From CAZXWN01 sp964644695 [NCBI: uncultured bacterium] (GTDB lineage Bacteria > UBP4 > UBA4092): a stretch of DNA of 64,000 nucleotides. Both the position numbers and the translations under genes were made by a program. Under the pieces are notes generated by a model that was not told where the DNA came from, ran no database searches, and saw nothing but the letters and a program-made list of their open reading frames with translations. Below, in pieces: positions 8,185 to 17,265 of the stretch (position 1 is the stretch's first letter; each line of letters starts with the position of its first letter). The stretch covers positions 24,366 to 88,365 of the forward strand of contig CAZXWN010000011.1 in assembly GCA_964644695.1 (NCBI GenBank), given 5' to 3'.

Positions 8185-9009
8185 ATGCTCGAAACATTGA
8201 ATATAACCCGACTTAACCTGACAGACCTCACTATGTATCAATGTGGGACTGAAGAATGTGCCCCCGGCCATTCCTTTGGCCCCTGGGTTCGGGATCACTT
8301 TCTGATTCATTACATTCTGAAGGGAAAAGGGATTTTCCAGGTTGGAGACAAGACCTATACCTTGCATCAGGGTCAGGGATTCCTGATTTGTCCGGGAGCT
8401 GTAGCCTATTATGAGGCAGACCAAACGGACCCCTGGCATTATATCTGGGTAGGATTTAATGGATTGAAGGCAGAATCTTACCTGGCTCAGGCACACTTGA
8501 ATCAGGAGAATCCCATTTTTGATGCGGGAGATAATACTTTCCTCACCGAGAGATTCTGGGAAATGATTGAGACTCGACACCTGCACAGGGCGCGAGAGGT
8601 TCGGCTGCTGGGTCATCTCTATGTGGTACTGTCGCACTTAATCGAGATAAGAAAAGATATTCCCTTTGGGAAGAATCTCGAAAATCGGAAAGAAGAGTAT
8701 ATCCGGAAATCCATTGAGTATATTGCCAAGAATTACTCCCGGAAAGTAACCATCAATGACCTCGCCAAATATATCCGGTTGGACCGTAGTTATCTGTGTT
8801 CCCTGTTCAAGGAATTTCTCCATCAATCTCCCCAGGCGTTCCTGATTGATTACCGAATGAACAAGGCCTGTAAACTCATGGAGGAAACAACATTGTCCAT
8901 TGGAGATATCGCCCGCTCCGTAGGATATGAAGACCCTCTTTTATTTTCCAAGATTTTTAAGAAGTTCAAGAAAACAACGCCTTCGGAGTATATCCAGAAC
9001 AACCGGTGA
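8185..9009 (+). CDS. AraC-family transcriptional regulator with cupin sensor domain
   Basis: A 274-residue regulator. Residues about 15-150 form an AraC-type cupin sensor (FGPWVRDHFLIHYILKGKGI, HQGQGFLICPGAVAYYEADQ, WHYIWVGFNG). Residues about 168-272 hold two helix-turn-helix motifs: VTINDLAKYIRLDRSYLCSL and LSIGDIARSVGYEDPLLFSK, followed by the family signature KKFKKTTPSEYIQ. Close to the sugar-responsive AraC branch that controls alpha-galactosidase genes. It is divergent from the GH4 gene with 140 bp between the starts, so a sugar-induced switch of that gene is the likely role. It converges on the ABC-F gene, 16 bp away. Confidence 0.88.
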   Translation: MLETLNITRLNLTDLTMYQCGTEECAPGHSFGPWVRDHFLIHYILKGKGIFQVGDKTYTLHQGQGFLICPGAVAYYEADQTDPWHYIWVGFNGLKAESYLAQAHLNQENPIFDAGDNTFLTERFWEMIETRHLHRAREVRLLGHLYVVLSHLIEIRKDIPFGKNLENRKEEYIRKSIEYIAKNYSRKVTINDLAKYIRLDRSYLCSLFKEFLHQSPQAFLIDYRMNKACKLMEETTLSIGDIARSVGYEDPLLFSKIFKKFKKTTPSEYIQNNR

Positions 9010-9025
9010 GAACCCATGGAAATGA

Positions 9026-10990
9026 CTAATTAATTTCAGTCAGTTCTTTTTCTTTTGATTCGAGAGCTTCATGGTTTTCATGCCACTGGTCATAGAGAGT
9101 TTCCAGGGATTCTTCCAGTTCATGAAGCTGGATGTTGAGGTTTTTGACTTTTTCCCCATCCGCATAGACAGCAGGATCACAAAGGGCAGTCTGTATCTTT
9201 TTAATTTCGGTTTCGAGTGTGTGAATTTTTGATTCGATTTTCTGGATAGTCTTTTTGTATTCACTCAGGATTTTCCGGTTATCCGCTTCCCGGCGCTTTC
9301 TTTCCTTCTCCAGTTCTCGGGGAGATTTGGAGGAGTCCTCCGTGAATTCTGGATTTCGGGCGGCCTGGACCTCGGCCAGTTTGGATAATAAGGCGGCGCG
9401 CTTCTGAAGAAATTCGGAATAATTCCCCATATAAACCCACGGTTTATGGTCACGGATTTCAATGACTCTGGTAATCAATTGGTCGAGGAAATGGCGGTCA
9501 TGGGACACCAGAACCAGTGTTCCAGTGTATTCCTTGAGGGCCTCTTGAAATAAATCCCGCGTCACCATATCCAGATGGTTAGTCGGTTCATCAAGAATCA
9601 GAAGATTATGGTGTTCCAGAAGAAGTTTACATAGAGTCAGACGTGACTTCTCTCCGCCAGAGAGAACCTCCACCCGTTTTTCCAAATCATCACCACTGAA
9701 CAAAAAGGCTCCCAGGAGATTTCGGACTTCCATTTCCGGGAGTTCTGTTTCCAATGAGTTTATCTCACCCCAGACTGTATTTCGGTAATCCAGATTCATC
9801 CGGCTTTCCTGAGCAAAGAACCCAAGAGAGACACCCTTTCCCCATTCGACTTTTCCAGAGTTGGGCTTTTCCTGTTTGGATAATAACCGGGCCAGCGTTG
9901 ACTTTCCGGCACCATTCACGCCAACCAGTGCGACTTTTTCACCCTGACGGAGTTTCACATCTATACCGTTTAAGACAATATTTCCGTCATACCCATGAAC
10001 GACTTTCTCCACTGTCAAGACATCATAGGCAGATTTAGGAGCCTCAGGAAACCGAATCCGAACCACTTTTTGTCCGGTTTCCAGTTGGACCCGATCAATT
10101 TTATCAAGCTGTTTTATTCGGCTCTGTACCTGTGCCGCCTTGGTGGCCTTATATCGGAACCGCTCAATAAATTTAGTCGTGCGCTCGATATACTCATCCT
10201 GTTTTCGGGCCGCATTCTCTAATTGTCGGGCCCGCAGCTCTTTCTGTTCCAGATAATAGGAATAACGGCCGGGGTACACGGTCAGACGTCCCCGGGATAA
10301 TTCGGCAGTAACCGTCATCATCTTTTCAAGAAACCGACGATCGTGTGAAACAGCAATCAAAGTCCCCCGGAAATTCCCAAGGAAATCTTCCAGCCATTCC
10401 ATACTTTCGGTATCCAGGTGGTTGGTGGGCTCATCCAACATCATAACGTCTGGATTCAACATCAGGATGTAAGCCAGCTGGATTCGCATTTTCCATCCAC
10501 CGGAAAATTCTGAACACAACTTTTCCATATCCCGGTCACGGAATCCCAAACCCGCCAATATCCGGCCCGCACGGGCATCAAAGTCATATCCACCCAGATG
10601 CTCAAAAGAAGCCAGGGTATGCGTGTATGTATCTGCAGCGGTTCGGTAGTCCTGCGAATCAGGAGGAAGGTGAGACATTTGGTGTTGAGTTTCAGTCATT
10701 ACCTGTTCCATCTCTGTAAGACCTGACTTCCAACGCAGATACTGCCGCAATGGAATCGGCTCCAGATCCACCAGGTCCTGTGGTAAGTATCCCAACACCT
10801 GTTTCCGCGATAAGGTAATATTCCCACGGTCAGGCTCGATTTCTCCAGCCAATAACCGCAGAAGGGTAGATTTGCCTACCCCGTTGGGTCCCACCAGAGC
10901 CACTCGGCTTCCGTCTGGGACCTGCCAGTTCACCTCATCAAGAATAACCCTGTCTCTAAAGGCAAGAGACAGGGATTGTATATCTAACAT
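9026..10990 (-). CDS. ABC-F family ATPase (Uup/YheS-like ribosome-associated factor)
   Basis: A 654-residue soluble protein with two ABC ATPase domains and no membrane segments. Domain 1 has Walker A GPNGVGKST (residues 34-42), signature SGGWKMRIQLA and Walker B MMLDEPTNHLD. The linker around 245-300 (KFIERFRYKATKAAQVQSRI) is the ABC-F interaction segment. Domain 2 has GVNGAGKST, LSGGEKSRLTL and LILDEPTNHLD. The last about 95 residues are a charged coiled coil (ESKIHTLETEIKKIQTAL) as in Uup. ABC-F proteins act on the ribosome E site or in antibiotic protection; this domain set suggests a housekeeping factor. No neighbouring resistance genes. The gene stands alone. Confidence 0.92.
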   Translation of the reverse strand: MLDIQSLSLAFRDRVILDEVNWQVPDGSRVALVGPNGVGKSTLLRLLAGEIEPDRGNITLSRKQVLGYLPQDLVDLEPIPLRQYLRWKSGLTEMEQVMTETQHQMSHLPPDSQDYRTAADTYTHTLASFEHLGGYDFDARAGRILAGLGFRDRDMEKLCSEFSGGWKMRIQLAYILMLNPDVMMLDEPTNHLDTESMEWLEDFLGNFRGTLIAVSHDRRFLEKMMTVTAELSRGRLTVYPGRYSYYLEQKELRARQLENAARKQDEYIERTTKFIERFRYKATKAAQVQSRIKQLDKIDRVQLETGQKVVRIRFPEAPKSAYDVLTVEKVVHGYDGNIVLNGIDVKLRQGEKVALVGVNGAGKSTLARLLSKQEKPNSGKVEWGKGVSLGFFAQESRMNLDYRNTVWGEINSLETELPEMEVRNLLGAFLFSGDDLEKRVEVLSGGEKSRLTLCKLLLEHHNLLILDEPTNHLDMVTRDLFQEALKEYTGTLVLVSHDRHFLDQLITRVIEIRDHKPWVYMGNYSEFLQKRAALLSKLAEVQAARNPEFTEDSSKSPRELEKERKRREADNRKILSEYKKTIQKIESKIHTLETEIKKIQTALCDPAVYADGEKVKNLNIQLHELEESLETLYDQWHENHEALESKEKELTEIN

Positions 10991-11134
10991 AATACTTATA
11001 TTTTAGCGGATATTCGTACATAACATAACGTGCCGTTTTATTCTCTGTATTTTCAGCCGTTTCACAGGCAGACTGGGGATAGATTCTCCAGATGTAAACA
11101 TGATAATCATGGGACACCCTCCAGAGTTTCGGCA

Positions 11135-11182
11135 AAAAAGAAAGACCAGAGCCAAACTAAGTTCGACTCTGGTCTTTTTATA
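11135..11182. terminator. Bidirectional terminator
   Basis: 11-bp arms AAAGACCAGAG/CTCTGGTCTTT with a 15-base loop, flanked by an A-run on the left and T-run on the right; ends lysS on the minus strand. Confidence 0.85.
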
Positions 11183-11191
11183 ATGAGTTAC

Positions 11192-12688
11192 TTATTCTTT
11201 ATTTTCGTCAGTAGTTTCTTCGGAGGCTGGAGCTTCCGGCCGCATAAGTGGGAAAAGAATGATTTCCCGGATTGACGTTTGTCCGGTCAACAGCATAACC
11301 ATCCGGTCTATACCAAGCCCCAATCCAGAGGCAGGCGGCATCCCCTGTTCAAGAGCTCGGAGATAATCTTCGTCCACATCTTTCTGGAGTTCTTCATTAT
11401 GTTCAGCCATGATAACCTGGGCTTCGAATGCCTGTCGTTGAATCAATGGATCGTTTTGCTCTGAGTAAGCATTACCAATTTCCATACAGGCGACATAAGC
11501 CTCAAACCGTTCCGCAACTAACGGATTGGCATCTGACCGCTTTGCTAACGGGGACAGGGACGCAGGGTAATCTTTGATGATGGTCGGTTGAATCAGATGT
11601 GATTCCACCGTTTCTTCAAAGACATACATAATGATTTCATCTGAGGTTTCCATGGCCTCGGGAATCTTTACCAGAGGGGAAGCTTTGGCCTTCACTGACT
11701 CCAGGTCTTCATTCCAATGGAACTTCGCACCGGTATATTTTTCTATAGCTTCGAGAACCGATAACCGTTCCCAGGGTTTACTGAAGTCAAAAGTATTCCC
11801 GTTATATTCAACAACGGTGGTCCCGAGAGCCTTTTCACAAACATATTTATATATAGCTTCACACAATTCCATGGTCTGAGTGTAATCCCAGAAACATGTG
11901 TATAATTCCATCATGGTGAATTCTGGATTATGCCGTGTTGAGATACCTTCATTACGGAAATTCCGGTTGATTTCATAAACCTTCTCAATCCCACCCACCA
12001 GCACGCGTTTATGAAACAGCTCCGGAGCAATGCGCAGATAAAGTGGAATATCAAGCGCATTATGCCAGGTCTTGAATGGTTTCGCCGTCGCACCCCCTGC
12101 GATAGCCTGCATCATCGGGGTCTCAATTTCCAGATATCCCCGTCCATCCAGATACTCACGCATGGCGGCAATGATTTTGGACCGTTTAATAAAAATGTCC
12201 TTTACATCAGGATTGGCAATCATATCCAGATATCTCTGGCGATAGCGGGTCTCCACATCCTTTAGACCATGCCATTTTTCGGGCAGGTTATGTAGGGATT
12301 TTGCGAGTAGGACAAACTCCCGGATCCGAAGAGTTAATTCACCGGTCTTGGTTTTGAAAGGTGTCCCAGTGACTCCGAGGATATCACCCAGATCAAAGTC
12401 ATTAAACAGTTTGTAATTGTCTTCACCTACATCGTTGAATCCGACATAAACCTGGATTTTACCATCCTGGTCTTGAAGGTGAGCAAAGGTTGTTTTTCCA
12501 TGTTTACGCAGGGTCATCAACCGTCCGGCAAATCGAACGACTTCTTCGGACCCTTCATGGTCGATGGCATCAAATTGCTGATGAATCATCCCTGTGGAAT
12601 GAGTCACATCAAAGCGATGAGGATAAGGGTCAATCCCTTTTTGTATAAAATCCTGTAGTTTTTGGAATCTGGGGTTATCCTGGTTCAT
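11192..12688 (-). CDS. lysS: Lysyl-tRNA synthetase, class II
   Basis: A 498-residue enzyme that charges tRNA-Lys. The N-terminal OB-fold anticodon-binding domain spans about 50-160 (VRFAGRLMTLRKHGKTTFAH). The class II core follows: motif 1 around YLEIETPMMQ, motif 2 FRNEGISTRHNPEFTMMELY, and motif 3 GLGLGIDRMVMLL near the C-terminus. The length matches bacterial LysRS. A short acidic tail (ASEETTDENKE) follows the conserved end. Monocistronic, with a terminator just downstream. Confidence 0.97.
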   Translation of the reverse strand: MNQDNPRFQKLQDFIQKGIDPYPHRFDVTHSTGMIHQQFDAIDHEGSEEVVRFAGRLMTLRKHGKTTFAHLQDQDGKIQVYVGFNDVGEDNYKLFNDFDLGDILGVTGTPFKTKTGELTLRIREFVLLAKSLHNLPEKWHGLKDVETRYRQRYLDMIANPDVKDIFIKRSKIIAAMREYLDGRGYLEIETPMMQAIAGGATAKPFKTWHNALDIPLYLRIAPELFHKRVLVGGIEKVYEINRNFRNEGISTRHNPEFTMMELYTCFWDYTQTMELCEAIYKYVCEKALGTTVVEYNGNTFDFSKPWERLSVLEAIEKYTGAKFHWNEDLESVKAKASPLVKIPEAMETSDEIIMYVFEETVESHLIQPTIIKDYPASLSPLAKRSDANPLVAERFEAYVACMEIGNAYSEQNDPLIQRQAFEAQVIMAEHNEELQKDVDEDYLRALEQGMPPASGLGLGIDRMVMLLTGQTSIREIILFPLMRPEAPASEETTDENKE

Positions 12689-12949
12689 AAATAAAAAAGC
12701 CTTCCTGGGGGAAGTTGGGGACCCAATAAACAGCCTGCAAGGTCCGATAAATGATTGATTTTATCTGATATATTTTAGCCCCGTCATGCCAGCACCGTCA
12801 AACCGCCTTATTTATCAGAAGCTTCCCCAGTGGTTATTTATGGCGTCCTCTTATGGTAATAAATCCCTCTTATGAACACCTGATATTCGATTGATTTACA
12901 GTTTGTTATAATCAATCCAGCGTCAACAATACAGTCAAATGGATACAGA

Positions 12950-13342
12950 ATGAAATCCACACATTATCTGATAAAAATAGTATTCATCACCCTGGCATTA
13001 GGGATCCTGACCGGATGTGCCCATGGACCGCGGCGCAGCTTCTCCGGCCAATATCAGCAGGTCGGAATCGCCTCATGGTATGGAGAAGAACACGCAGGGA
13101 AACCAACAGCCAGTGGGGAAATCTTCGACCCCAATAAATTAACAGCCGCACATCGAACCCTCCCCTTTCAAACCCAAGTCAGAGTTCAGAACCTCAAAAA
13201 TCACAAAGAGGTTAAAGTCAAAATCAATGACCGAGGTCCGTTTGTCTCAGGCCGAATCATCGACTTATCTCAGGAAGCCGCCCGGCAAATCGACATGGAA
13301 CGCGACGGCATCGCCAAAGTAAAGATAAAGGTCCTCCGTTAA
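12950..13342 (+). CDS. rlpA: RlpA-like septal ring lipoprotein (double-psi beta-barrel)
   Basis: A 130-residue lipoprotein. The N-terminus ends in the lipobox LTGC (Cys at residue 22), so it should be anchored in a membrane. The rest is one DPBB domain with the RlpA hallmarks ASWYGEEHAGKPTASGE, LTAAHRTLPFQTQVRVQN, and KINDRGPFVSGRIIDLSQEA. RlpA proteins bind or cleave peptidoglycan lacking stem peptides and often sit at the division site. There is no C-terminal SPOR domain, so this is a short version that may not localise to the septum by itself. A TATAAT sequence lies about 40 bp upstream. Confidence 0.88.
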   Translation: MKSTHYLIKIVFITLALGILTGCAHGPRRSFSGQYQQVGIASWYGEEHAGKPTASGEIFDPNKLTAAHRTLPFQTQVRVQNLKNHKEVKVKINDRGPFVSGRIIDLSQEAARQIDMERDGIAKVKIKVLR

Positions 13343-13498
13343 GTCCTGAATAGAGATACATTAACCTACCATTTAACAGTGATTTCTTTTAGTTTGGAAA
13401 AATAAATTTTGGATATATACTAATAGAACCGATAGCTGGGAGGAGCGTCCCGAACAAAAACTGATCATGATACCCAACTTATTCCTGGATATTAAGTT

Positions 13499-14704
13499 AT
13501 GAAGCTAGACTGGTCATTATTACTCTCCAGATCATTGAAGAGTTATATTCTATTGGGACTGGTTCTGGTTACAGCTTTATTTATCCCCATGGGGCCATCG
13601 GCTCTGGCAATCATCTCAGGAATTACCATCGGGACATGGATTGCCTCTGCCAACTGGTACAAAGACTGGCGGTTATGGATCAATCGTCCATGGTTCTGGG
13701 CAGCAGTGGTATTCTCTCTCATTCACTGGCTGGGTCTGGTGTGGTCCCCAGACACTAAAATCGGGATTTCCTTTGCATTACGAACCTGGTTCTGGTTACT
13801 AGGGCTTGCCATTATTTCCACTCCTCAGAATCCAGATACCGGCCAGAAAGTTTATCTGGCAGTATTAATGGGTATTGCAGGAATGGCTTTGGTGTCCTTC
13901 ATGCAATGTTGGGGATGGATCCCGATGCGCAGGGAGATGCCTGCCGGATTCATTGGGCACATTGAACATTCCCTGTTACTGGTATTCGGGATGGTGATGG
14001 CTTCCTGGGAATTTGCAAAAGAACAGCGGATGGGATGGAAAATCTTTTGGATTTCACTCCTCATTCTCTTCATATTAAATATGACCGTGTCCTGGGGCCG
14101 GGCAGGATATCTTTCACTGGCGATATTCAGCCCTGTCATTGCCTGGAACCTGTTTGGCGGACGGAGAATATTCCTGGCATTACTACTGATTGCCATCACC
14201 GGCGGATTAATGTATCTCTCCCCCACCGTCCAATACCGAGTTAAGTGGGGTATATCCGACATCCAGCATTTCCAGAATAATGATCCCAACACTTCTCTGG
14301 GCGGACGGCTGGTCATGTGGAAAAATTCCATAACAATGATCAAGGAACACCCCTTCATCGGAACAGGGACTGGAAGTTTCACTCAAGTCTATACCCAGAA
14401 ATATTCGACACCCCCCTGGAATGCCAAACACCCGCATAATCTCTTCCTGTATCTGGGAGTCAGTTTTGGCCTGTTGGGGATTTTGTCCGGAATTGCCTTC
14501 TTTTTGACTCTTATCTGGGAAGGCTTCAAATACCGACATACCCGGGTCGGATATGGATTATTGATTTATATTCTGATTATGCTCATCGGATCAATGACGG
14601 AGATACAGCTCATTGTAAACCCAACGGGGCCCTTACTGGCTCTATTAGGCGGGTTGCTGGCTCATCTACCCTATCCGTCTGATTTATGGTCATCAAAAGC
14701 CTGA
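13499..14704 (+). CDS. O-antigen ligase/polymerase family membrane protein
   Basis: A 401-residue polytopic protein with about ten to twelve membrane segments (SYILLGLVLVTALFIPMG, LAVLMGIAGMALVSFMQ, IFLALLLIAITGGLMYL). A large loop at about 255-325 holds the Wzy_C signature with SLGGRLVMWKNSITMIKEHP, GTGTGSFTQVYTQKY and KHPHNLFLYLGVSFG; the Arg and His in this loop are catalytic in WaaL-type ligases. It likely transfers or polymerises a lipid-linked glycan on the outer face of the inner membrane. Which of the two reactions it performs cannot be told. It is next to tRNA-Leu and near a glycosyltransferase on the opposite strand. Confidence 0.85.
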   Translation: MKLDWSLLLSRSLKSYILLGLVLVTALFIPMGPSALAIISGITIGTWIASANWYKDWRLWINRPWFWAAVVFSLIHWLGLVWSPDTKIGISFALRTWFWLLGLAIISTPQNPDTGQKVYLAVLMGIAGMALVSFMQCWGWIPMRREMPAGFIGHIEHSLLLVFGMVMASWEFAKEQRMGWKIFWISLLILFILNMTVSWGRAGYLSLAIFSPVIAWNLFGGRRIFLALLLIAITGGLMYLSPTVQYRVKWGISDIQHFQNNDPNTSLGGRLVMWKNSITMIKEHPFIGTGTGSFTQVYTQKYSTPPWNAKHPHNLFLYLGVSFGLLGILSGIAFFLTLIWEGFKYRHTRVGYGLLIYILIMLIGSMTEIQLIVNPTGPLLALLGGLLAHLPYPSDLWSSKA

Positions 14705-14725
14705 TTTCAGGCCCAACCGCTTAAC

Positions 14726-14754
14726 TTGACGCAATCTTCCCGTTGATGTTAAAT
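14726..14754 (+). promoter_or_regulatory. Sigma70-type promoter for tRNA-Leu
   Basis: TTGACG and TTAAAT separated by 17 bases, about 20 bp upstream of the tRNA 5' end. Confidence 0.5.
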
Positions 14755-14773
14755 TATTAATCTACCTGAGTGT

Positions 14774-14860
14774 GCCGAAGTGGCGGAACTGGCAGACGCG
14801 CTACATTCAGGGTGTAGTGCCCGTATGGGTGTCAGGGTTCGAATCCCTGCTTCGGCACCA
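14774..14860 (+). tRNA. tRNA-Leu (CAG)
   Basis: An 87-base cloverleaf with an encoded CCA. The acceptor arms GCCGAAG and CTTCGGC pair perfectly. The anticodon stem CTACA/TGTAG encloses the loop TTCAGGG, giving CAG. The long variable arm (TGCCCGTATGGGTG) is the class II form expected for leucine. The T-arm reads CAGGGTTCGAATCCCTG. Confidence 0.97.
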
Positions 14861-14872
14861 ATGACTTAAACT

Positions 14873-14908
14873 AAAAACACTTTACCTTTCGAGGTGAAGT
14901 GTTTTTTT
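14873..14908 (+). terminator. Terminator after tRNA-Leu
   Basis: AACACTTTACCT and AGGTGAAGTGTT arms around a short loop, then seven Ts. Confidence 0.88.
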
Positions 14909-14925
14909 ATGGGGTAATATTTCTG

Positions 14926-15684
14926 TCAGTGTTTGAAGTCGTAATAATACTGGTCAGCATCTTTCCGGCTTTTCCCCTTTAGAAGCCGCCAGGGTAACCG
15001 GGGATTCACCACCATATGCCATTGCCCGAAAGTATCAAATTTACGGGTAGAGGTTGTAATATGAGCTTTCCAAAGTGAACCATACCGCTTCCCCCTGGTT
15101 TTCCCGTACTTTTTGAGTCGAATCCCGAAATCAATATCTTCTGCACTCAATCGGGTTTCATCAAAACCCCCAATGGCAAGAAAATCCTCCCGATACACCC
15201 AGAACGAACCGGCAGATATCCTCCACAAAAGAATCACCGGAATCATGACCATCAATCCAAACAGGACAATCCCTATGGAGAATTTCTCCGGCCAGATAGC
15301 CACACCGCCCCCGATATACTTCCCTGTTGCCAGGTGTTTTTCAATATCCACCAACATATTGGGAGACATTCGACTGTCGGCATCTAATGTACATAATATC
15401 TGACCCCGGGCATTCCGGGCTCCGGTATTTCGGATTTTAGACAGGCACTTTTCATCTTCCCGGACAATGACGGCCCCATACTCACGGGCAATAGATTCCG
15501 TCTCGTCCGTGCAACGGTTAAGAACCACCACAACTTCCACCTGGTCAGGATAAGGTTCCGCGGCTTTCCGGATAGAATCAAGACAGCCCCGGATATAGTT
15601 TTCCTCGTTGTGGGCCGGAACAATAATTGAAAACCGGGGTACACCGGATGGATTAAATTTATCCATATCGGTACGGTTAGTCAT
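14926..15684 (-). CDS. Family 2 glycosyltransferase
   Basis: A 252-residue GT-A enzyme. The N-terminal nucleotide-sugar fold shows FSIIVPAHNEENYIRGCLDS, then VVVVLNRCTDETESIAREYG, and the metal-binding DxD-like CTLDADSRM. One hydrophobic segment (IGIVLFGLMVMIPVILLWRI, about 150-170) suggests membrane association. The acceptor side shows GGFDETRLSAEDIDFGIRLK, where the ED pair is the usual catalytic base region. The start overlaps the end of the corA-like gene by 8 bp, so the two are translated as one operon. Donor and acceptor are unknown. It could work on the same surface glycan as the ligase-like protein across the tRNA. Confidence 0.85.
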   Translation of the reverse strand: MTNRTDMDKFNPSGVPRFSIIVPAHNEENYIRGCLDSIRKAAEPYPDQVEVVVVLNRCTDETESIAREYGAVIVREDEKCLSKIRNTGARNARGQILCTLDADSRMSPNMLVDIEKHLATGKYIGGGVAIWPEKFSIGIVLFGLMVMIPVILLWRISAGSFWVYREDFLAIGGFDETRLSAEDIDFGIRLKKYGKTRGKRYGSLWKAHITTSTRKFDTFGQWHMVVNPRLPWRLLKGKSRKDADQYYYDFKH

Positions 15685-16726
15685 CTTCTTTGTCAGTTAA
15701 TCCCACCTTACTGATTACAAGGTAGGTCAGGTAGCCCAAAAGCACCAGAGCAGAAGTGAACAGTAAGTATGACACCGGCCAGGACAAAGTATTCGTAAAT
15801 TGTGTCCACTCCGACATACCGAACATGGACGCCACAATGTTCAAGGGCATAAAAACGACACTGATAATCGTGAGTTTCTTCATCAGGATGGCCAGGTTAT
15901 TACTGACAATCGAGACACGGGCATCCGACATACTGGTCATAATGTCTGAATAAATCTCGACCAATTTATAACACTGCCCATTTTCTACGGAGATATCTTC
16001 CAGAAACTCATTCTCCAGAGGGGAGAACCCTATTTTCTCAGAGAACATACGGAGTTTGCTGAGTAAGGTTTCATTGGAATGAAGGGCACTGCGGTAATAC
16101 ACAAGGCTTTTTTCCAAAGCAAACATATTGGAGAGGGCACGCGTCCCGATAGATTTCTGGATTTTCTGTTCCAGTTCATCAGACACCATCCGGATCACGC
16201 GCAGATGTCCCAGGAAATGGGATATGGTGTGATACATCAGATAGAGTAAAGCACCCGGCAAGCTCTGACAACCCACCATAGGTTTACCGCCGAAAAACAG
16301 GGGCATATCATCGGTCTGGACCAAAATCAGTTTATCTTTGAACAGGAAAGCGCCAATGGAGGCCACCTTAAACTGGAAATTATGTTCCCGGCTGTAATTC
16401 ATAGGCCGTTTCAAGATGATGGCCGTATGGGAAGGTTCAAACTCTAACCGGGATATTTCATCCAAGTCGAGAGCCGATTGAAGGGTATGTTCATCCAGCA
16501 GGAGTTTCTCCACCAGGAACTTCTTTTCTTCATCGGTGGGATTTGCAAATACCTGGATAGGAGCCGTAGTATCTTCAGTCTCCAATACCCGTCCATTTTG
16601 AATTGAATAATATTTCCGCACGATAAAATCTCCTTCCAACCTCGTGAGCGTAACAAAGGCAGGAACTGCACGGTCAATGATTATCCCAAACGATCGATAG
16701 CCGTCGGACACAAAATAATCCTGCAA
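15677..16726 (-). CDS. CorA-like divalent cation transporter
   Basis: A 349-residue protein with the CorA layout: a soluble N-terminal domain of about 285 residues, a long stalk helix, and two C-terminal membrane segments (LTIISVVFMPLNIVASMFGM and YLLFTSALVLLGYLTYLVIS). The canonical family signature after the first membrane helix is G-M-N; here it reads FGMSEW, so Asn is replaced by Ser. Variants of this motif occur in ZntB-like and other 2-TM-GxN proteins, and transport direction or ion preference may differ from Mg2+ uptake. First gene of a two-gene operon with the glycosyltransferase. The leader region upstream contains strong hairpins. Confidence 0.82.
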   Translation of the reverse strand: MQDYFVSDGYRSFGIIIDRAVPAFVTLTRLEGDFIVRKYYSIQNGRVLETEDTTAPIQVFANPTDEEKKFLVEKLLLDEHTLQSALDLDEISRLEFEPSHTAIILKRPMNYSREHNFQFKVASIGAFLFKDKLILVQTDDMPLFFGGKPMVGCQSLPGALLYLMYHTISHFLGHLRVIRMVSDELEQKIQKSIGTRALSNMFALEKSLVYYRSALHSNETLLSKLRMFSEKIGFSPLENEFLEDISVENGQCYKLVEIYSDIMTSMSDARVSIVSNNLAILMKKLTIISVVFMPLNIVASMFGMSEWTQFTNTLSWPVSYLLFTSALVLLGYLTYLVISKVGLTDKEDD

Positions 16727-17170
16727 TATCCCAGCAGGGAATTATGAAGGACATCATGTGTAATCAATAAGATGATTTTCAGGGCAGGAGGGATTGAGTG
16801 GATCGTTATTCCTCCCGGACTATATTACCGGTCCGGGAGACGCAGAGGAAGGTTAATTCCCTTGTCGGTCTTTACCGGACACGGAACGGGTCAGCCCGAT
16901 ACCTGTCGCCGGACATGGATCGTTTGGGGGTTGACTTATGCCGTCTTCCATTCCTCTTTCACCACTTTAAAATAAGATTCCCTGAAAACAGGGTATTTAT
17001 ATATCTTACCCCTCATTCCCCGGCGATGCAACAGCCCCTGCAAAAGCCTTGAAAATCAACATAATTTCCCCGGAATCACAAAGTATCCGCATGGTTTTAC
17101 AGATTTAATTGTCAAAGAACATCCTGGCACTTTTACCAGTGATGAGAGTATCCTCCCATATAAAAACAAT
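16727..17170. other. Gene-free stretch with several hairpins
   Basis: No convincing coding frame on either strand. At 16812-16839 there is a 9-bp perfect hairpin (CTCCCGGAC/GTCCGGGAG), followed by smaller potential stems such as TGTCGGT/ACCGGACA and CGGGT/CCCG up to about 16920. On the minus strand this would be the leader of the corA-like gene, so a structured regulatory RNA is possible. It does not match the Mg2+ (M-box) or Mn2+ riboswitch motifs I know. The part from 16980 to 17170 shows nothing. Confidence 0.35.
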
Positions 17171-17212
17171 CAGGGGTGTCCACCGGTTGGGACCCGATGC
17201 AACACCCCTGTT
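17160..17212 (-). terminator. Terminator of the Kelch-like gene
   Basis: CAGGGGTGT and ACACCCCTG (17171-17210) form a 9-bp stem; on the minus strand it is followed by ATTGTTTTTAT. Confidence 0.7.
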
Positions 17213-17238
17213 ATGACTCAGAATAAAGATAAAACACT

Positions 17239-17265
17239 GGATTCCTGCTTTCGCAGGAATGACCG
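17239..17265. repeat. Left inverted repeat flanking the Kelch-like gene
   Basis: GGATTCCTGCTTTCGCAGGA plus ATGACCG. Its reverse complement recurs at 18437-18463 with 26 of 27 bases identical. The unit is itself a hairpin (ATTCCTGC/GCAGGAAT) and begins right at the stop codon of the gene. Confidence 0.8.

Noticed and set aside
16772-17052. Two short plus-strand frames in the gene-free region
   Set aside because: Arg/Pro-rich with no ribosome site, and they run through the hairpins; non-coding is more likely.
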